NCBI RefSeq assembly: GCF_000165425.1
Contig: NW_001799035.1
Span: 110,741 to 174,740 of the forward strand
Source of the DNA: Paramecium tetraurelia
Taxonomy: Eukaryota > Ciliophora > Oligohymenophorea > Peniculida > Parameciidae
Length of the DNA stretch: 64,000 nucleotides
Direction of reading: 5' to 3'
The translations under genes were made by a program, and so were the position numbers. The notes under the pieces are model-generated. The model made no database searches. It was not told the origin of the DNA and saw only the letters and a program-made list of their open reading frames with translations. Positions 1 to 12,487 of this stretch are shown here, in pieces. The first letter of the stretch is position 1; each line of letters starts with the position of its first letter.

Positions 1-1414
1 GATTACAATATATGCAAGAACATGAATGGGATAAAGCCGATTAGGTATTTAAGAGAAGTATAGATAGAAATTAACAGGATTATAAGACTCTTTTCTTTTA
101 CAGTATTTTTGATAATAATTTAGGTTGGGTCTTAATTGAATTGAATAAATGCTAAGAAGCTTAGTCGTTACTAGAATAATCTCTTGAATTGAATAGAAAT
201 CTATCTATTGATTTACTTAACTGGTGCGGATGGGAAAAAAATACATCATTTAATTCAGTCTTAACCATTGCTTAAGCATATGCCTTAGAATTGAACGATA
301 ATTAAGAAAAGGCGATTCTGCTTTATGATTAAGCAATAAATTATGATAAAAGACAGACATGTGCATATGCAAGAAAAGGTTCAATATAATTGATATTATT
401 TAGCTACTCTTTTAGTAAAGTTCAAAATATATGATGCAGCTCTAGAAACCTTAAACGAGGGTTTAAAAATCACATATAATAAGGCCTTTATACATTATTG
501 TAAAGGTATTGATTTTTGAAGATCAATAGGAATTGCACTATTTGAGAGCCAGCAACTAAATGAAGCATTAAATTCTTTTAAGATAGCCTCATAATTTGAT
601 CCAAACTTCGGTTTGAACAATTTTAATGTTGGTACAAAATTTCATCTTTATTTAGGGAACATATTAAGAACTTAACAAAAGCTTTAAGATGCTCTCATAT
701 ATATGGATTCAGCAATAAAAAGTGATCCAAATCTTCTCAAGGCATATACTGGCAAAAGTCATATAGATTCTTATTTAAATTAGGTTTGATTCTATGTGAG
801 ATGAAAAAGTATGATCTGGCTTTAGATTGTTTAGAGGAAGTATTAAAAATAAATCCAAATTATGAAAAAGCATACCATTTAAGAGGTATGATGACATGCT
901 ATAATAGGAAATTGTCTAAAATAATAAAGAAAATTCTAGGAAGCAATTTAATAACTAGATAAGGCCATAGCTTTAGATAATAAATATGTGAATGCATATA
1001 CACTAAAAGGTATTTTATTAAACTAACTTTAAGGAAATTGCTTAAGTTAATTGAAGTAATATAGTAAAGCTTTGTAATGTTATGACTAAGCTTTATAAAT
1101 TGATAAGTAATGCATAGAAGTGTATATAAATAAAGGCATTCTATTACAGGATTTAAAAAAATTTAAAGAAGCAATTGAATAATATGATTTAGCATTACGA
1201 ATAGATCCTAATTGTCCTTTGGCTTATAAAAATAAGGGTAAAAATGTCAGTTTTATGATTAGGTGTTATTTTAGAAACTATGAAGAAGTTTGAAGAAGCA
1301 ATAATATGTTATTAATTAGCAATTGAGTTAGGAGATGCTGATTCTGATCAAATCAAAAAGTGGATTGGTTCGATTAAAGTCAAGAAGGGAATATCATGGA
1401 TTTTTGGATATTGA
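1..1414 (+). CDS. TPR-repeat protein, 5' end outside window
   Basis: About 415 residues are visible, opening in frame from base 3; the start codon lies upstream or is the ATG at 12. After removing six introns (379-403, 506-529, 632-655, 758-783, 886-907, 1238-1262; 22-26 nt) the frame is open to TGA 1412-1414. The protein is built of repeated helical pairs typical of tetratricopeptide repeats, with motifs such as ALRIDPNCPLAYKNKG and AIEQYDLAL recurring roughly every 34 residues. TPR arrays are protein-binding scaffolds. No enzymatic domain is seen, so the partner and pathway are unknown. Ciliates have large TPR families, so orthology cannot be assigned. Confidence 0.8.
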
Positions 1415-1590
1415 TGTTCTTATTAAATTATATAAAATTAAGACCTATTCTTGAACGAGTAACAATTGGTCGTTTACCATTGACTAAATTCACAATTACA
1501 AGAATCATTTAAATTATGGAAATGTTTTTATAGATTATATTATAAATATTATGTAAAACTAAAATATTAAATCTGTTACATCGAGATAGG

Positions 1591-3077
1591 ATGTAAAACC
1601 AATAAAAGCCAATATTACAAGGTATTTCTATCGAAGTATTAATTTAGAGAGCAATTTCAAACTCTAACCAAACTCTATAACTCAGGAAGATAATAAAACA
1701 ATAATGTTGAACGTGATCGAAATTAATAACAGCAATAAGCATCTAACCAATAATAATAACAAACAATTACGCCAAGAAATAATACACCTTAATCATGTAG
1801 AACTGCATAAGAAGTATTCATTTATAGTAAACAAAAAAAGATGAAATATTTTTTGTATTAAAAAAGTAATCTGAAAGAGCAAGGAAAGATGTAAAATAAT
1901 TCATAGGTATTGCCTAAAACGAAAAATAGTTTACATCGCAACTTTTCTTAATTAGAAAAGTCAGCAAGTGCTTTGCTTACACCTTTAATCTAAACAACAA
2001 CCACTCCGTAATCAAAATAGAAAAAATATAATCTGATGTCAATCGATCAAAGATTCCCATCAAATTAATTCGCATAATAAATTGCATAACAATTGAAAAA
2101 GAAGAATGAAACCAATAAGAAAGAGAATTTAAAAGTGAGTTTGGATGATTTCATCACTCAAGTGAGCAGACCAACCAAAACGCTCATTTCCCCTTTTAAA
2201 TAGACAAAGTCTTTGTCACCATCAACCAGAGTGTAATCTGCTAAACCAAAAAGTAATGATCTTATATCTATATAGAATAAATCTATTACGTTTCTTCCTT
2301 AGTTGAAGCATTTAAGCATTAATATCCTTAAACATGTGAGTAATAATTATTCAAGGATCATGCCGTTTAGACATTCAATTGTGTTGGTTTCTGCATGAAT
2401 CTTTAAGAATCAGATAAAGAGATCATTCAATCAAAAATATTAAATTTACCACCAAAATTGAATTGCAAATGTATTATACTACTAAGATAATATTAGATTA
2501 AAAAACAGTAGTTTTTGATCTTGATGAAACTTTGATTCATTGTAATGAAAACTAATCACTAAAGGCAGATGTATATTTACCTATAACATTCCCTTCAGGT
2601 GATACAGTCTAAGCAGGTATTAATATTAGACCCTTTGCAAAATGGATTCTTTAAGAACTAAGTTAAATATGTGAGGTTATTGTGTTCACTGCATCTCATC
2701 AATGTTATGCTAGTTAGGTGATTTAATACTTAGATCCTAAAAATTAATTACTTTCAGCATAATTATTTAGAGACAAATGTGTTTTATCACCAGACGGAGT
2801 GCATATAAAGGATTTGAAAATATTTAATAGAGATCTTAAAGACATAGTATTAGTTGATAATGCAGCATATTCATTTGGAGTTCATCTGGAAAATGGCATT
2901 CCAATAATTCCATATTATGATAATAAGGATGATAAAGAATTGAAGACTTTATATGACTTTTTAGTTGAATAAGTATTGCCTGCACCCGATTGCAGATTAG
3001 TCTTGTAATCAACATTTAGATTACGAGAATTCTTAAAATATAATGAACCAAAGTTAGCTATTGAAAAACTATTTTGA
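1591..3077 (+). CDS. FCP1/SCP1-like CTD phosphatase (HAD family)
   Basis: About 469 residues. The N-terminal half is basic, Gln/Ser-rich and low complexity. The C-terminal half is an NLI-interacting-factor/SCP phosphatase domain. It carries the HAD nucleophile motif FDLDETLIH (DLDET, the DxDxT class), then IRPFAKWIL, VIVFTASHQCYA, and the distal VLVDNAAYSF and IPIIPYYDN segments. This family dephosphorylates serine/threonine, classically on the RNA polymerase II tail. The short introns 2253-2275 and 2471-2496 are well supported because they restore one frame through the catalytic core. The first exon and a 28-nt intron (1622-1649) are my best guess, so the start at 1591 is less certain. Confidence 0.85.
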
Positions 3078-3120
3078 TTATTACAATTAATTAATTTATA
3101 TATATATTAAGTATACTTAT

Positions 3121-3736
3121 TCTTTGACATAATTGTAAGATTATTTTGATAAAAAAAGTCATAGGACACAAGTAGTTATTCGAACATTGAGATAAAATAA
3201 AGAACTAAATGAGAAACTTACAAAAAGTTAATCAAAAAACTCAAACAAATTAAGAAAACAAAATCAATAACAAGTAATTGAAGAAATCAAAATAAGAAAT
3301 AGATCAATTGTATGAGGAAAGTGTGAAATAGTCATAAGAGAATCTTAAAATAACTGTCAAAGTTGCTGACAAAGCAGTTTAAGTAAATATTATATTAAAC
3401 TGAGTAAATGGAGGAGAACGTGAAGTCTAGTAATGCAAACGATCATAAAAAAGGATTCTTGACCTTGAGTAAATAGGAGAAAGAGAAGAGAAAGAAAATT
3501 AATAAAGAAATTGAGTTAATTAAAGAAATATTTTGGAATGCTATTTAAAATGAACCATTGTATTGTAAATGTTAACAGCCTTCTTTTGTATCAATGGTTA
3601 TGTGCGATAATTAATTATGATCAAAACAATTGTTTCATCTAGAATGTGTTAAACTAAAAGAGTTTCTTCCTGAAAAGAGCCTTGGTTTTGTTCTTTAAAA
3701 TGCAGTAAAGAAGGCAAAGGAGGGTTGAAAAAGTGA
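3121..3736 (+). pseudogene. Decayed ING-family PHD-finger gene
   Basis: A coiled-coil/basic N-terminal part (QLYEESVKQSQENL) precedes a recognisable ING-type PHD finger: YCKCQQPSF, MVMCDNQL, LFHLECVKL, then in another frame PWFCSLKC. Family knowledge: these Cys/His residues bind two zinc ions and the finger reads histone H3K4 methylation. Two defects hit the finger. An in-frame TGA (3619-3621) sits exactly where the zinc-binding Cys after CDN-x-x should be, and a one-base frameshift separates ECVKL from PWFC. A further frame change occurs near 3290. I see no intron that repairs these. It is most simply a pseudogene; sequence error or recoding is less likely. Confidence 0.65.
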
Positions 3737-3777
3737 TAATTCGATGTTTTTTAACATAAATGATATCGATAAAACTT

Positions 3778-4554
3778 TCAACGAGGTCTTTATTCTTACA
3801 ATTCTAACTGCAAAATACAACCATCATAACTCTTGCCATTTAGTTTCTCAAGTGCAATTTCTGCTCTGTTTTTATCCTAAAATTTCAACATGACCTTTTA
3901 GATCAAAGGCTAATGAGAATTTAAACCATCCAAAGAATACACCTTTTACTTTCTTCTGTTTTACAAGAAATTAATATAATAACTGAATCTGCCTTCTTCT
4001 TAGTCTAATTGTTTTCTCAACCATCCTCTGAAATCATCTTTAGCTCCTAATTGCGTTTAAAATTGGAATTACTTATGATATCCTAGAATGTTTCAGCATA
4101 TTCGAATTGCACAAGATTAGACACAATAACTAACCATTAAGAGGAAGCAGGAGCCTATTCAAATTAGATACTTTAGCCAATTTAACGAGGACCTTTGATA
4201 TTCAATATGAATACCAACTTATTGATTTGCTTAGGGTTTAGACGACTCTTTATCAAAACTGACCACAAACAATTATTTAGGAGGAGGGATAACAAAATTG
4301 CATTCCTCTTAATTATTTGCTGCTTAAATTCTTAATTCAGCTTCAACAAGCATATCTCCTTCTCTGAATTAGCCTCTTGGTAGATTGGAAACCTCTCCCC
4401 ATTTTTCCCATTTCTATCTTTCCAACACTCCAGGTCTAACTTAGACTTATTTATAGGTGACTTTGACTTTAGTCTCTTTATCATTGATAGATTTGTCAAC
4501 AACTTCTTGTTTGTATTCTGAGTCAGAATCCTCTTGAATCTATTATTATTTCAT
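3778..4554 (-). CDS. EIF3G: Translation initiation factor eIF3 subunit g
   Basis: 242 residues with two introns (4193-4214, 4047-4072). The N-terminal region carries the eIF3g signature VRPGVLERQKWEKWGE, followed by acidic and Gln-rich linkers. The C-terminus is a divergent RRM (KFQDKNRAEIALEKLNGK) ending in RPR before TGA. In other eukaryotes eIF3g helps the 43S complex scan and reinitiate, binding eIF4B and RNA through the RRM. The start is the first Met after an AT-rich stretch; downstream Met codons would cut into the acidic N-terminus. It lies 59 bp downstream of the next gene on the same strand. Confidence 0.8.
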
Positions 4555-4613
4555 AAAATAAAGAAATTTTAATTTACTAAACTTTAATAAATTATAAATA
4601 TAAAATAATTGAA

Positions 4614-6076
4614 TCACATAGGCTTTTTGGAAAAAGTCATTAAGATTTTTCTATCAGCCATTACTTTGCCATGATTTTTAGCTAAGAAATACATAGCATC
4701 ATCAACGGTTTTGAATTTTAAGGCACAACTATGTTTTTATTTTGGATCCTCATAAAACCTAAAATATGATAATAGAAATTACTTATAATCAACAAATTCT
4801 GTTTCCAAAAGAGGTTGAATACTTTCTATGTTGAGTAATTCATCTGATAAATTCATCAGAAAGATTGTATCATTGGGTGAAGCAGCAACAAAAGAGTTTT
4901 TTGGTTTATATCTATTAGTGGCTTCAGATCCAATGAATCTTTCCTCATAGAAAGTCTTCTCAACCAATCCCAATTCTTCAAGTTCATCTAAGAATGTTAT
5001 TTCTTACAGAATTGAATAGGTAATCTAAAATATTATTGAAATATTACTTAAAGAGTTTGGCCTTGGAATACAACATTATTCAACTTCTCAATGCATTGAT
5101 CAGCACATTTCTGAAGATGGTATTCGACCAACAATGTGGACTTGTCTTTCTAATATACCATTTTGTCGATGTTTCCATAGATACTGAAGATGTTATAGAG
5201 CATGTCGATGGTAGTAACAGAGTCATCAAAAGACTTGGCCACGATGACTCTAGATTTCTCTTCCTATTCAACATGATAGATTTGATTCAGAGTGTTATTA
5301 ATTTACAACTATTATTATAATTATTGTTGTCGTTATTAGTTATGGATTTCAGACAAAGCATTAGCAGATTCTTACTTGATATAATTGATATAATTATCAA
5401 TGAGTTAATATTGAAGTAAATATTATGATTGTAGTAGTTTTCCCAGTTATACAAATTAGTCAACCCATTGGGCTGAGACTATAGTATTGACATAATCAGG
5501 GACTTGGAGATCTAAACTTTGGGTTTACAATCTCATCTAAAGTACTTATTATTCATATAGTCTTTGTTATAAGTGTTATTAGTATTAATAGATCGATTAT
5601 TAAATATTTTATTATTGGTAACTTTTCGTCGAATTCCCATTTGGATTTTATTCTCCTTAGCTGCCTACTGAAGTTTGTTCATCATCAGTTGAATTATAGG
5701 AATCTCGTTTCTCTTTAGATTTGGAATAATCTAAAAATTGGTTTATAAAGAAAGTTACCTTTGCCAGCGGAATTGGAATCAGAAAAGGTGACATTCTCTA
5801 GATTGCTGGGATATAATTACATCCTCAAAGAGTTATCCATGTTCAAAATATTATTATTACATTATTTTATTAAATTTTAGGCAGTTTCTTTGTTTTTGGT
5901 TTCCAAGAAGACTTTCCAAATTTGTGTTTTTTCGAATATCAAAATCTAAGAATATTAAGTTTGTTTACTTTCTCGATTTAGCCATATTAGGAGAAGTGTT
6001 TATATATTTAATCATGAGTAATTGTTAATTATTTCTTATTTTGAATACAAAGAAGAACGACCTTGGTTAATGCCAT
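4614..6076 (-). CDS. PTB/hnRNP L-like RNA-binding protein
   Basis: 454 residues after removing four introns (5946-5968, 5731-5758, 5025-5047, 4759-4782; 23-28 nt). Domains: an N-terminal RRM (KVVLLCIQNKKQLTITHDQI, HFSQYGQIEKI, TKNKETAQNLI), a Gln/Ser-rich linker (about residues 100-200), a second RRM (MLYNIFSIYGNIDKMV, LLVEYHLQKCADQCIEKLN) and a third RRM-like fold near the C-terminus (FKTVDDAMYFLAKNHGK). The order and the YGNIDKM-type RNP pattern fit the polypyrimidine-tract-binding/hnRNP L family, which regulates splicing and mRNA fate in the nucleus. Targets in this organism, whose introns are very short, are not inferable. Exact paralogue assignment is open. Confidence 0.8.
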
Positions 6077-6148
6077 TTTGTGTTTGTTATTTATTATTTT
6101 TAATCATTCGTAATTTGGGATTAGGATTTAACATTAACTTACGTTAAT

Positions 6149-6890
6149 TCACAACGATAATTTTAGATAATTAAAATTATACAAATTATATACTCGATAT
6201 TTCATGTTGTATATAAATGAAAATGGCATTAAAATATGACCCAATATTAAATTAATATTCTAAACTTCAAAATAATTCATTCTCATATATAAAAATGACA
6301 AATTCAGGTAAAATATGACTAAAATAAAGACAAAATTCATTTCTCTGCGACAAATATTCATTGATTATCCATTCATTTTTTCAAAAGATTTTTAATGCAA
6401 TCCCTCTAATTCTATTTTATATCCTGATATATCCTTAAGTGATGATATTAACTTAATGATGATTTTACTATTGAATTAACATGAACTAGCTACATCTTAC
6501 TAAGAATTAAAATGAATTGTTAAAAAGGTTTTGTTATCAATTTGACAAAAATATTAAATAATGTTCTCTAAATTAGTTTAGGAACTTAAAACAAATGTAG
6601 TATAATCAAAAACTATTCTTCTCAGCAAAAGACCATCTGTATTAGCAATCTTTTTTATAATTTTGAATTTAAGCATAAAATAATCTCAATAGTTTAGTTT
6701 CAAATGTTGTCTCGTATTCATCAATACTTAAAATGCCCTTTCATACTTATTTGAATCTAATATAAATTTAAATTCAAACAAATAGAGATTAGCCAAATCA
6801 ACTTCTATAGCAGCACTCTAATCTCTTTTTCATAGGGGCAAGAAGAGTCATACATTTAGTTTTCATAAATACATATCAGTAATTACGTCA
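6149..6890 (-). pseudogene. Decayed helical protein gene, family unknown
   Basis: The minus strand carries strongly protein-like text in alternating frames, for example VDLANLYLFEFKFILDS, then SIDEYETTFETKLLRLFYA in another frame, then DYTTFVLSSQTNLENIIQYF and SLKDISGYKIELEGLHQKSF. The pieces are interrupted by in-frame TGA codons and one-base shifts that no GT-AG pair repairs. The upstream part looks like a helical repeat. I do not recognise the family. The pieces follow one another in the right order on one strand, which argues for a once-intact gene rather than chance open frames. The opposite strand is also partly open but less protein-like. Confidence 0.5.
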
Positions 6891-7092
6891 TACGTCTGAA
6901 TAAAAACAATATTAAATAAAAATTATTCACTCAAAAATGAATGAGTCTATTTACAATGACCCATTTCTGTCAGAATAATAAGATATTCAAAATTTGTTAG
7001 TAAGTGATACCATAAAATTGATAAATTATAATATTCTATTTATTATTTATTGAAATTACACATTTATGAAACAATAAATTATATAATAATAA

Positions 7093-8932
7093 ATGATATT
7101 TTTTCAAAAATCGAAATGTTGTGTGTGTGCAAAGGATCTATAAGCATTGTAAGAATTTACAATATTAATAAAGAAAGTTGAGAAAAAGCTATAGATGTAA
7201 GATGTGTCACCAAGATGTTTGCATTAATTGCAGTGAAAACCGTGTTAAAGTATAAATACCTTAAAATTAGTTATATGCCAAACCAAATGATTTTGTTAAA
7301 GATTTCAATTTACCATAACGTGTGTGTGATAACTGTTTTAGAGATTATTCATATTATCAAAAATTAATTTAAGAATATGGACTCAAATGGAATACTAGAT
7401 CATTGCTTCAATCAAAATGGATTGGGAAACAGGAAAGGAAAATTAAGATTTAAATAGGTATTTCCGAAAGCGACAGGGAAATTATTGATAAAGATGTTAT
7501 CACAGGAAGATCAGAGGCCTTTTTATTTAATTATAGTTTAAGAGAGTTTATTACCTAATGTTAGGAAGGTTATGATCAAACATATATAAGGGAATCAATT
7601 ATTAAAGTATTATAGCTATTTGTTACACATTATCCAATAATTGGATATTGCTAAGGAATGAATTAGATAGCAACAATTTTGTTGTGTGTTTCTGATGAAG
7701 AAGGAGCATTTCACATTATGAATTACATTTTCAAATAAATCATTCCTCCAAGATTCTACTCCAACTCATAGGGAGCCACTTTGATTGGTTATTAAGCAGA
7801 ACTTTACTTTTTGAAAACATTGTTAAAAAGTTTGAACTTATAAAATTTTGATTAACTAAGCAATTTTTTAGATGTTTCAGGACCTCAAATGTTGTTAACT
7901 TTGATGTTATAAGTGTTAAATACAAGTTCCTTATTAGTCACTTGGGGAGAAATGTTCAAAAGGAACTCTTTCATTCCTATTGATCAAGCAATCATTCTTT
8001 CTTTAGTTCAGGCATCAAGAACTTTTGATCTAACTAAGTAAGGAATCATTGAAGAAATAGGAAAGAGTATATTTATATATACTATCTTTAGATATTAAAT
8101 ATAGTGATTTATCTTAAATATTCAGTAAAGAGGGTGCCTATTTCACTAGCTTTGAAAGGTAAGTATAAATAGAACAATATTATTCATAAACAAGCAGATC
8201 CTGGGTTAATAATGAGAAACTAATACTCTTTAGACTCAAGAAAATCACCAATTTTGACACTGAAGAGATCCTAGAAATCTAGAATGAATTTAAAAAGTAT
8301 TGCATGGAATCAAGGAGTGTATCCATAAGTAGACATGATAGACAAAGTATTAAATAATCAGCTTAATTAACTGATTCTTCTGATGATGATACTGATTATC
8401 TATAAAATTTGTAGATATAGCAGGTTAAGTTACAGAAGTATGGTATAAATAAGGAAGCATTTCTTGATCTTATGGTATTATGATCTAATTATATAGATTT
8501 CTTTAGGAATAATTTCATTAGCATTAAACTAAGTATCAAATTTTAGATCGACATAAATATGAATTAGTGTTTAATTTATTTGATGAAAATAAAACAGAAT
8601 TGCTAGATTTTAGAGAGTTCTTGATTTGTTTGAGTATCTTATTAAGAGGATCCTTTGAATAAAAATTGAAGATGTTTTTCACTGCACACACTGGATCTAG
8701 TTTGAAAGATCAAGAATTTTAGACTTTGTTATCAATAATTATTCCATAGGATTTACAATCATAGGATGAATATCAATCATTCTTGAAGAGAATATATAAA
8801 CCTCAATATTCTTATTAAGATATGCTCTAAGTGTCTTAAGATCCATTTGTTTCAGATAATGAATACAAGAGGGAACGAAGTCAAACGTCGGTAATAATAG
8901 CATAGTCATTAAACCATATAAAATACAATTGA
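7093..8932 (+). CDS. FYVE-like zinc finger / TBC (Rab-GAP) / EF-hand-like protein
   Basis: 585 residues with introns at 7149-7173, 8067-8091 and 8475-8506. The N-terminus is a FYVE-type zinc finger (CCVCAKDLQALKLRKSYRCK, MCHQDVCINCSENR, RVCDNCF), a domain that usually binds PI3P membranes. The middle is a TBC domain with the glutamine-finger motif GYCQGMN. I do not find the arginine-finger IxxDxxR motif at its usual place, so GAP activity is uncertain. The C-terminal third contains an EF-hand-like NLFDENKTELLDFREF. Family knowledge points to Rab regulation on endosomes, possibly calcium-linked. After the TGA the same frame stays open about 75 codons (see findings). Confidence 0.85.
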
Positions 8933-9194
8933 TTTCATAATCCTTAGTTTAGCTATTCAATATTTATTATTATTGATAATATCTCAAATTTTTATTATAA
9001 TCCTGAGACTAATAGAAATTCTCTGGAATTCATCTATTTTCCAGAAGAATAAATTAAATTCAATTTGATTATCAGAGATAATGAATAATTGTAATGTGAC
9101 AAATAAAATTAGATATTCTTGCTTTATATAAACTATTTATATTATTGAAATATGTTTATTTTCTATTGTACTAAAATATAATTAATGATCGTAA

Positions 9195-9867
9195 TCAACG
9201 ATTGGTTTTGGCAACTTTCTCTAACTCGTCTCTCTTTTTAATAGTGTATGACTTTTATCCATCTTCATTGGATGCTGCAATCAATTCATCAGCTAAGGCT
9301 TCTGCAATAGTTTTCATCTTCTTGAATACAGAATCTCTGACTCCCTTGGCTAAATTATGAACAGCCTTTTTAATATATTTGAATTCCTTACTTCATTAAC
9401 TCTTCTAATTGGAGCAACATCAACTGCTTATTATTTGGCAACACCACCTGTTCCTACTTTAGTGAAATCTTCTCTGGCTCCACCTCTTTAGACAGCTAAT
9501 GACAATACTGCAAGTGGATTCTTGCCTGTCAATAAATGCACTATTTCAAAGGCATGTCTGATTATTGCTACAGCCTTTACTTTCTTACCTGTATTTCTGC
9601 CGTGAAACATAAGTGCACCAGCTAATCTCTCAACTATTGGGCATTAAGCCTTTCTGAACTTCTTTCTTTGATATCTATAAACATTATAATGCCAATTATA
9701 TACCTTCCAGCAGTGTGGGGAACAAACACTCTTGATTTTGATGTTTGAACTGCAATATAATCTTTGAAGCATTAATCTGTCACTTGTACTTCATCATAAT
9801 CCCATTTTCCAAATAATTTAGGTTGGTTTGCAAATTTGACTGTGGCCACAGATTCTTATTCAGCCAT
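9195..9867 (-). CDS. RPS5: 40S ribosomal protein uS7 (RPS5)
   Basis: 205 residues, the usual length for RPS5, with introns 9675-9703 and 9366-9391. The sequence is highly conserved: [60 protein letters not shown], then [20 protein letters not shown] and a C-terminus ending KVAKTNR. The protein sits in the head of the small ribosomal subunit near the mRNA exit and E site. Both introns are needed to join conserved blocks, which makes this gene a good calibrator for intron size in this genome. The start is MAEQES, the only in-frame Met before the conserved core. Confidence 0.97.
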
Positions 9868-9960
9868 AATAATTTTTTTTAAAAAGGATTTTTATTTATT
9901 TAAAATTTTATATATATACATATACAGGTAAGTATATAGAATCGATTAAGATACTTGTGA

Positions 9961-11741
9961 TCATTTTAATATATCAAATATAATAGAGTATTTAAATTTG
10001 CTTAGTTATCTGAACTGCTCATAGATCTTCATCATTAAGAGATCGTCTAATTTTGGAGATAAGTTGACATCGTTATAATCAAGAGCTTTCCTAAACTCTT
10101 AAATATTGCAATGATCTCCCTGCAATTGCAAATATGACACAATTTTATTTTAGTATTATTTCATCACCTAATTTATCTCTATAATAATACTTAGCATAGT
10201 TATGCATCTAATACTTTGTGCTCTTCACCTGAAATTAATTCATATGGTTTTATGAGATTTTTAAATATACTAATTGCAATGACAATATCATTTGAACAAT
10301 TTACATCGTAATAGATCCACTCTTCTTATTCTGGTTCTATAATAAATCTAGCTATTAAAGTAGCCTATTCATCATTTAATTCAAATGGCTATTATTTAAA
10401 AGTTTCAATTAAATCTGACAATGTCAAACATCCTTTTACAGATTTTGAGTAGATAAATTGATCTAATCTATTAAAAGGAATTTCATTCAATTTTAATTTC
10501 ATTTATAATTCCAATAACATTAAAGAGATTTCATGAAAGTTAACTTTCTAAATCCTTTTCTTATTTATGATTACTGAGGCATGCTTTTTATTTCTATCGG
10601 ATGACTCATTAGGTTAATCAATTACAGGTAAAGACTTCCTTTTGTCTTCATTCTCCAATTAAAATATTTAATCCTTCAAAGTAGCTATAACCAAATGCAA
10701 ATTATCGATATCCTTTTTATGATAGAAGTCTTTCTATTACAATTATTACTCTAAATCGGTTATTTTCTTCTCTAGTTCAGCTATCTACTCTTATTTATAA
10801 ATTAACAATTATTCCTATCTCTAATATGACATTTATTGTAAATCTAATTTTTACTACCATTATTTATTAAGATCAGCAATGGTTTTCTTGGGATTGCTAT
10901 ATTCAAAATGAGTTAAGCTTAATTCCTTATCTTTTTCTTAAATAAGCCTTTCAATTTATTATCGCCTAAAATTACTTTAGTGTAATTCAGTTTCAAGTTT
11001 CTTAATTTTTGCATTCAACTATTGTATTAGTTACTAGTTATCATAAAGTTACTTAGATAGATAAATATTATCTTTGTTTAATTCATCATTGTTAGCAAAT
11101 TAACTAGACAAGAGATATTAATTTAAATTACCTGATATGTCTTTAGGCTTAATACTTTTTCAGTAATTCTTCATATTCTTTTTAAATAACATCGTATTGA
11201 ATCTATAATGAAATGGATGGTAATACTTGCAATTCAGTATATCTAGTTTTTCTGGTGTCTCTTTTGAGGTCTTCAATTTATTGATTCTTTTGTTAAACAG
11301 TATTTTCTAATTCTTTTATTTATTTAGAATAAGCGATAATCTAACAAGTCTATGAAGATATATTAAATATTTCCTCATTAAATGCTTTAGTGTAATCACT
11401 CTACTGTGTTTGCATCTTAGAGTCAATGTGAAGTTTCTTATTCATTTGCAATGCTTTTTCCTGCTTATTCAATTATTTCTAATTAAATTGTATAAGCAAT
11501 TACTTGAAGATGCTAGATTTCAAATCTGAGCTTGGCATTGTTATCATTCAATAAATTGATTTGCAATTTGAGATGCATAACTGTTTCTTCTAGTTTTTCT
11601 TTATCTTTGGGCTATTTAAGAATCACTAATAATAAATATAACATTTGCCTTACATTTATTAGTTGTAAAGAAATGCTATTTGCATTCACTCCTACATCCA
11701 GACGATCTTCGAGCTGATGATATACGAAAAGGGGAATTCAT
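9961..11741 (-). CDS. Long coiled-coil protein with C-terminal EF-hand-like region
   Basis: 551 residues; introns at 11626-11653, 11479-11503, 11104-11131, 10190-10214 and a 19-nt one at 10120-10138. The N-terminus is basic and Ser/Arg-rich (FRISSARRSSGC). Residues about 40-380 are heptad-like, Gln/Lys/Glu/Leu-rich coiled coil. The last 150 residues look like EF-hand helices (LTLSDLIETFK, LNDEQATLIARFI, IQEFRKALDYNDV) but lack clean calcium loops. The layout suggests a cytoskeletal, basal-body or axonemal structural protein. I do not recognise a named family. Spliced length is an exact multiple of three, supporting all five introns including the shortest. Confidence 0.75.
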
Positions 11742-11784
11742 ATGAGTTAATTAATTATATAATCATAAAATATCAAATTAAAGA

Positions 11785-12470
11785 ATGGATTTACAACATT
11801 CTAAATCTTATGCAGCATTGACTTAGTAGAGTAGCTAGCTATTTAAACCAAAGCAACTCTCGTTTAAATAATAGATGGGTATATAATAAGATCAATAATC
11901 CAGCATAGTAGCCTACGCAGACTCATAGATTATAGATACAGGCACTTACGACGCCAACAATGACAGAATGTGATTCTAAGTATGATCTCTAAATTATGAA
12001 GCCCTTATCTAAATTAGCAACTTTATTCATTTAAATCCTACAGAATATCCACTGAAATGATAAATGGATCTCCTATTGATCAAATATAATTGATATTGAG
12101 GGAAAACGAGAATTTAAAACGATCATTAAACCAAAAATAGTAGATTATAGAATCCTTAAATCGAAGTCGCAAAGTTAAACCAAGATTGGACTTCAGTGAC
12201 TTTAAAAAGAACTCTAGATCTCTTGTTCAACCGTAAAGTTAGCAGGAATCCATCAAACCGAAGAATGTTGAAATAAAATAGTCCATCTCTTAAAATTATA
12301 ATAAACGCATTAAATTGCCAAAAATAGAGGATTCCATACCAACCAAGGAGGATGAATGTAATTTCACATTTGCCAATAATTTTTTCAACAATAATACTTG
12401 CAAAAATTAAAAGATCAACTTCAAATAAGTGTTTACATAGTCTCATTTGAAGAAAAAATTTTTCACTTGA
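11785..12470 (+). CDS. Unknown protein, basic, Ser/Asn-rich
   Basis: 217 residues with one 32-nt intron (11970-12001). Sequence begins MDLQHSKSYAALTQQSSQ and contains a short predicted coiled coil (LILRENENLKRSLNQKQQII) followed by basic Ser/Lys-rich text (KVKPRLDFSDFKKNSRS). No domain is recognised. It ends only 17 bp before the start of the sorting nexin in a different frame. Because the nexin frame is open far upstream of its Met, an alternative is that the two are one gene with a frameshift near 12370-12430. I prefer two genes because both then have clean starts and stops. Confidence 0.55.
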
Positions 12471-12487
12471 TAAATTTATATTATTTA

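Noticed and set aside
5036-5320. 94-residue plus-strand ORF
   Set aside because: Antisense to the second RRM of the PTB-like gene, which is clearly coding on the minus strand.
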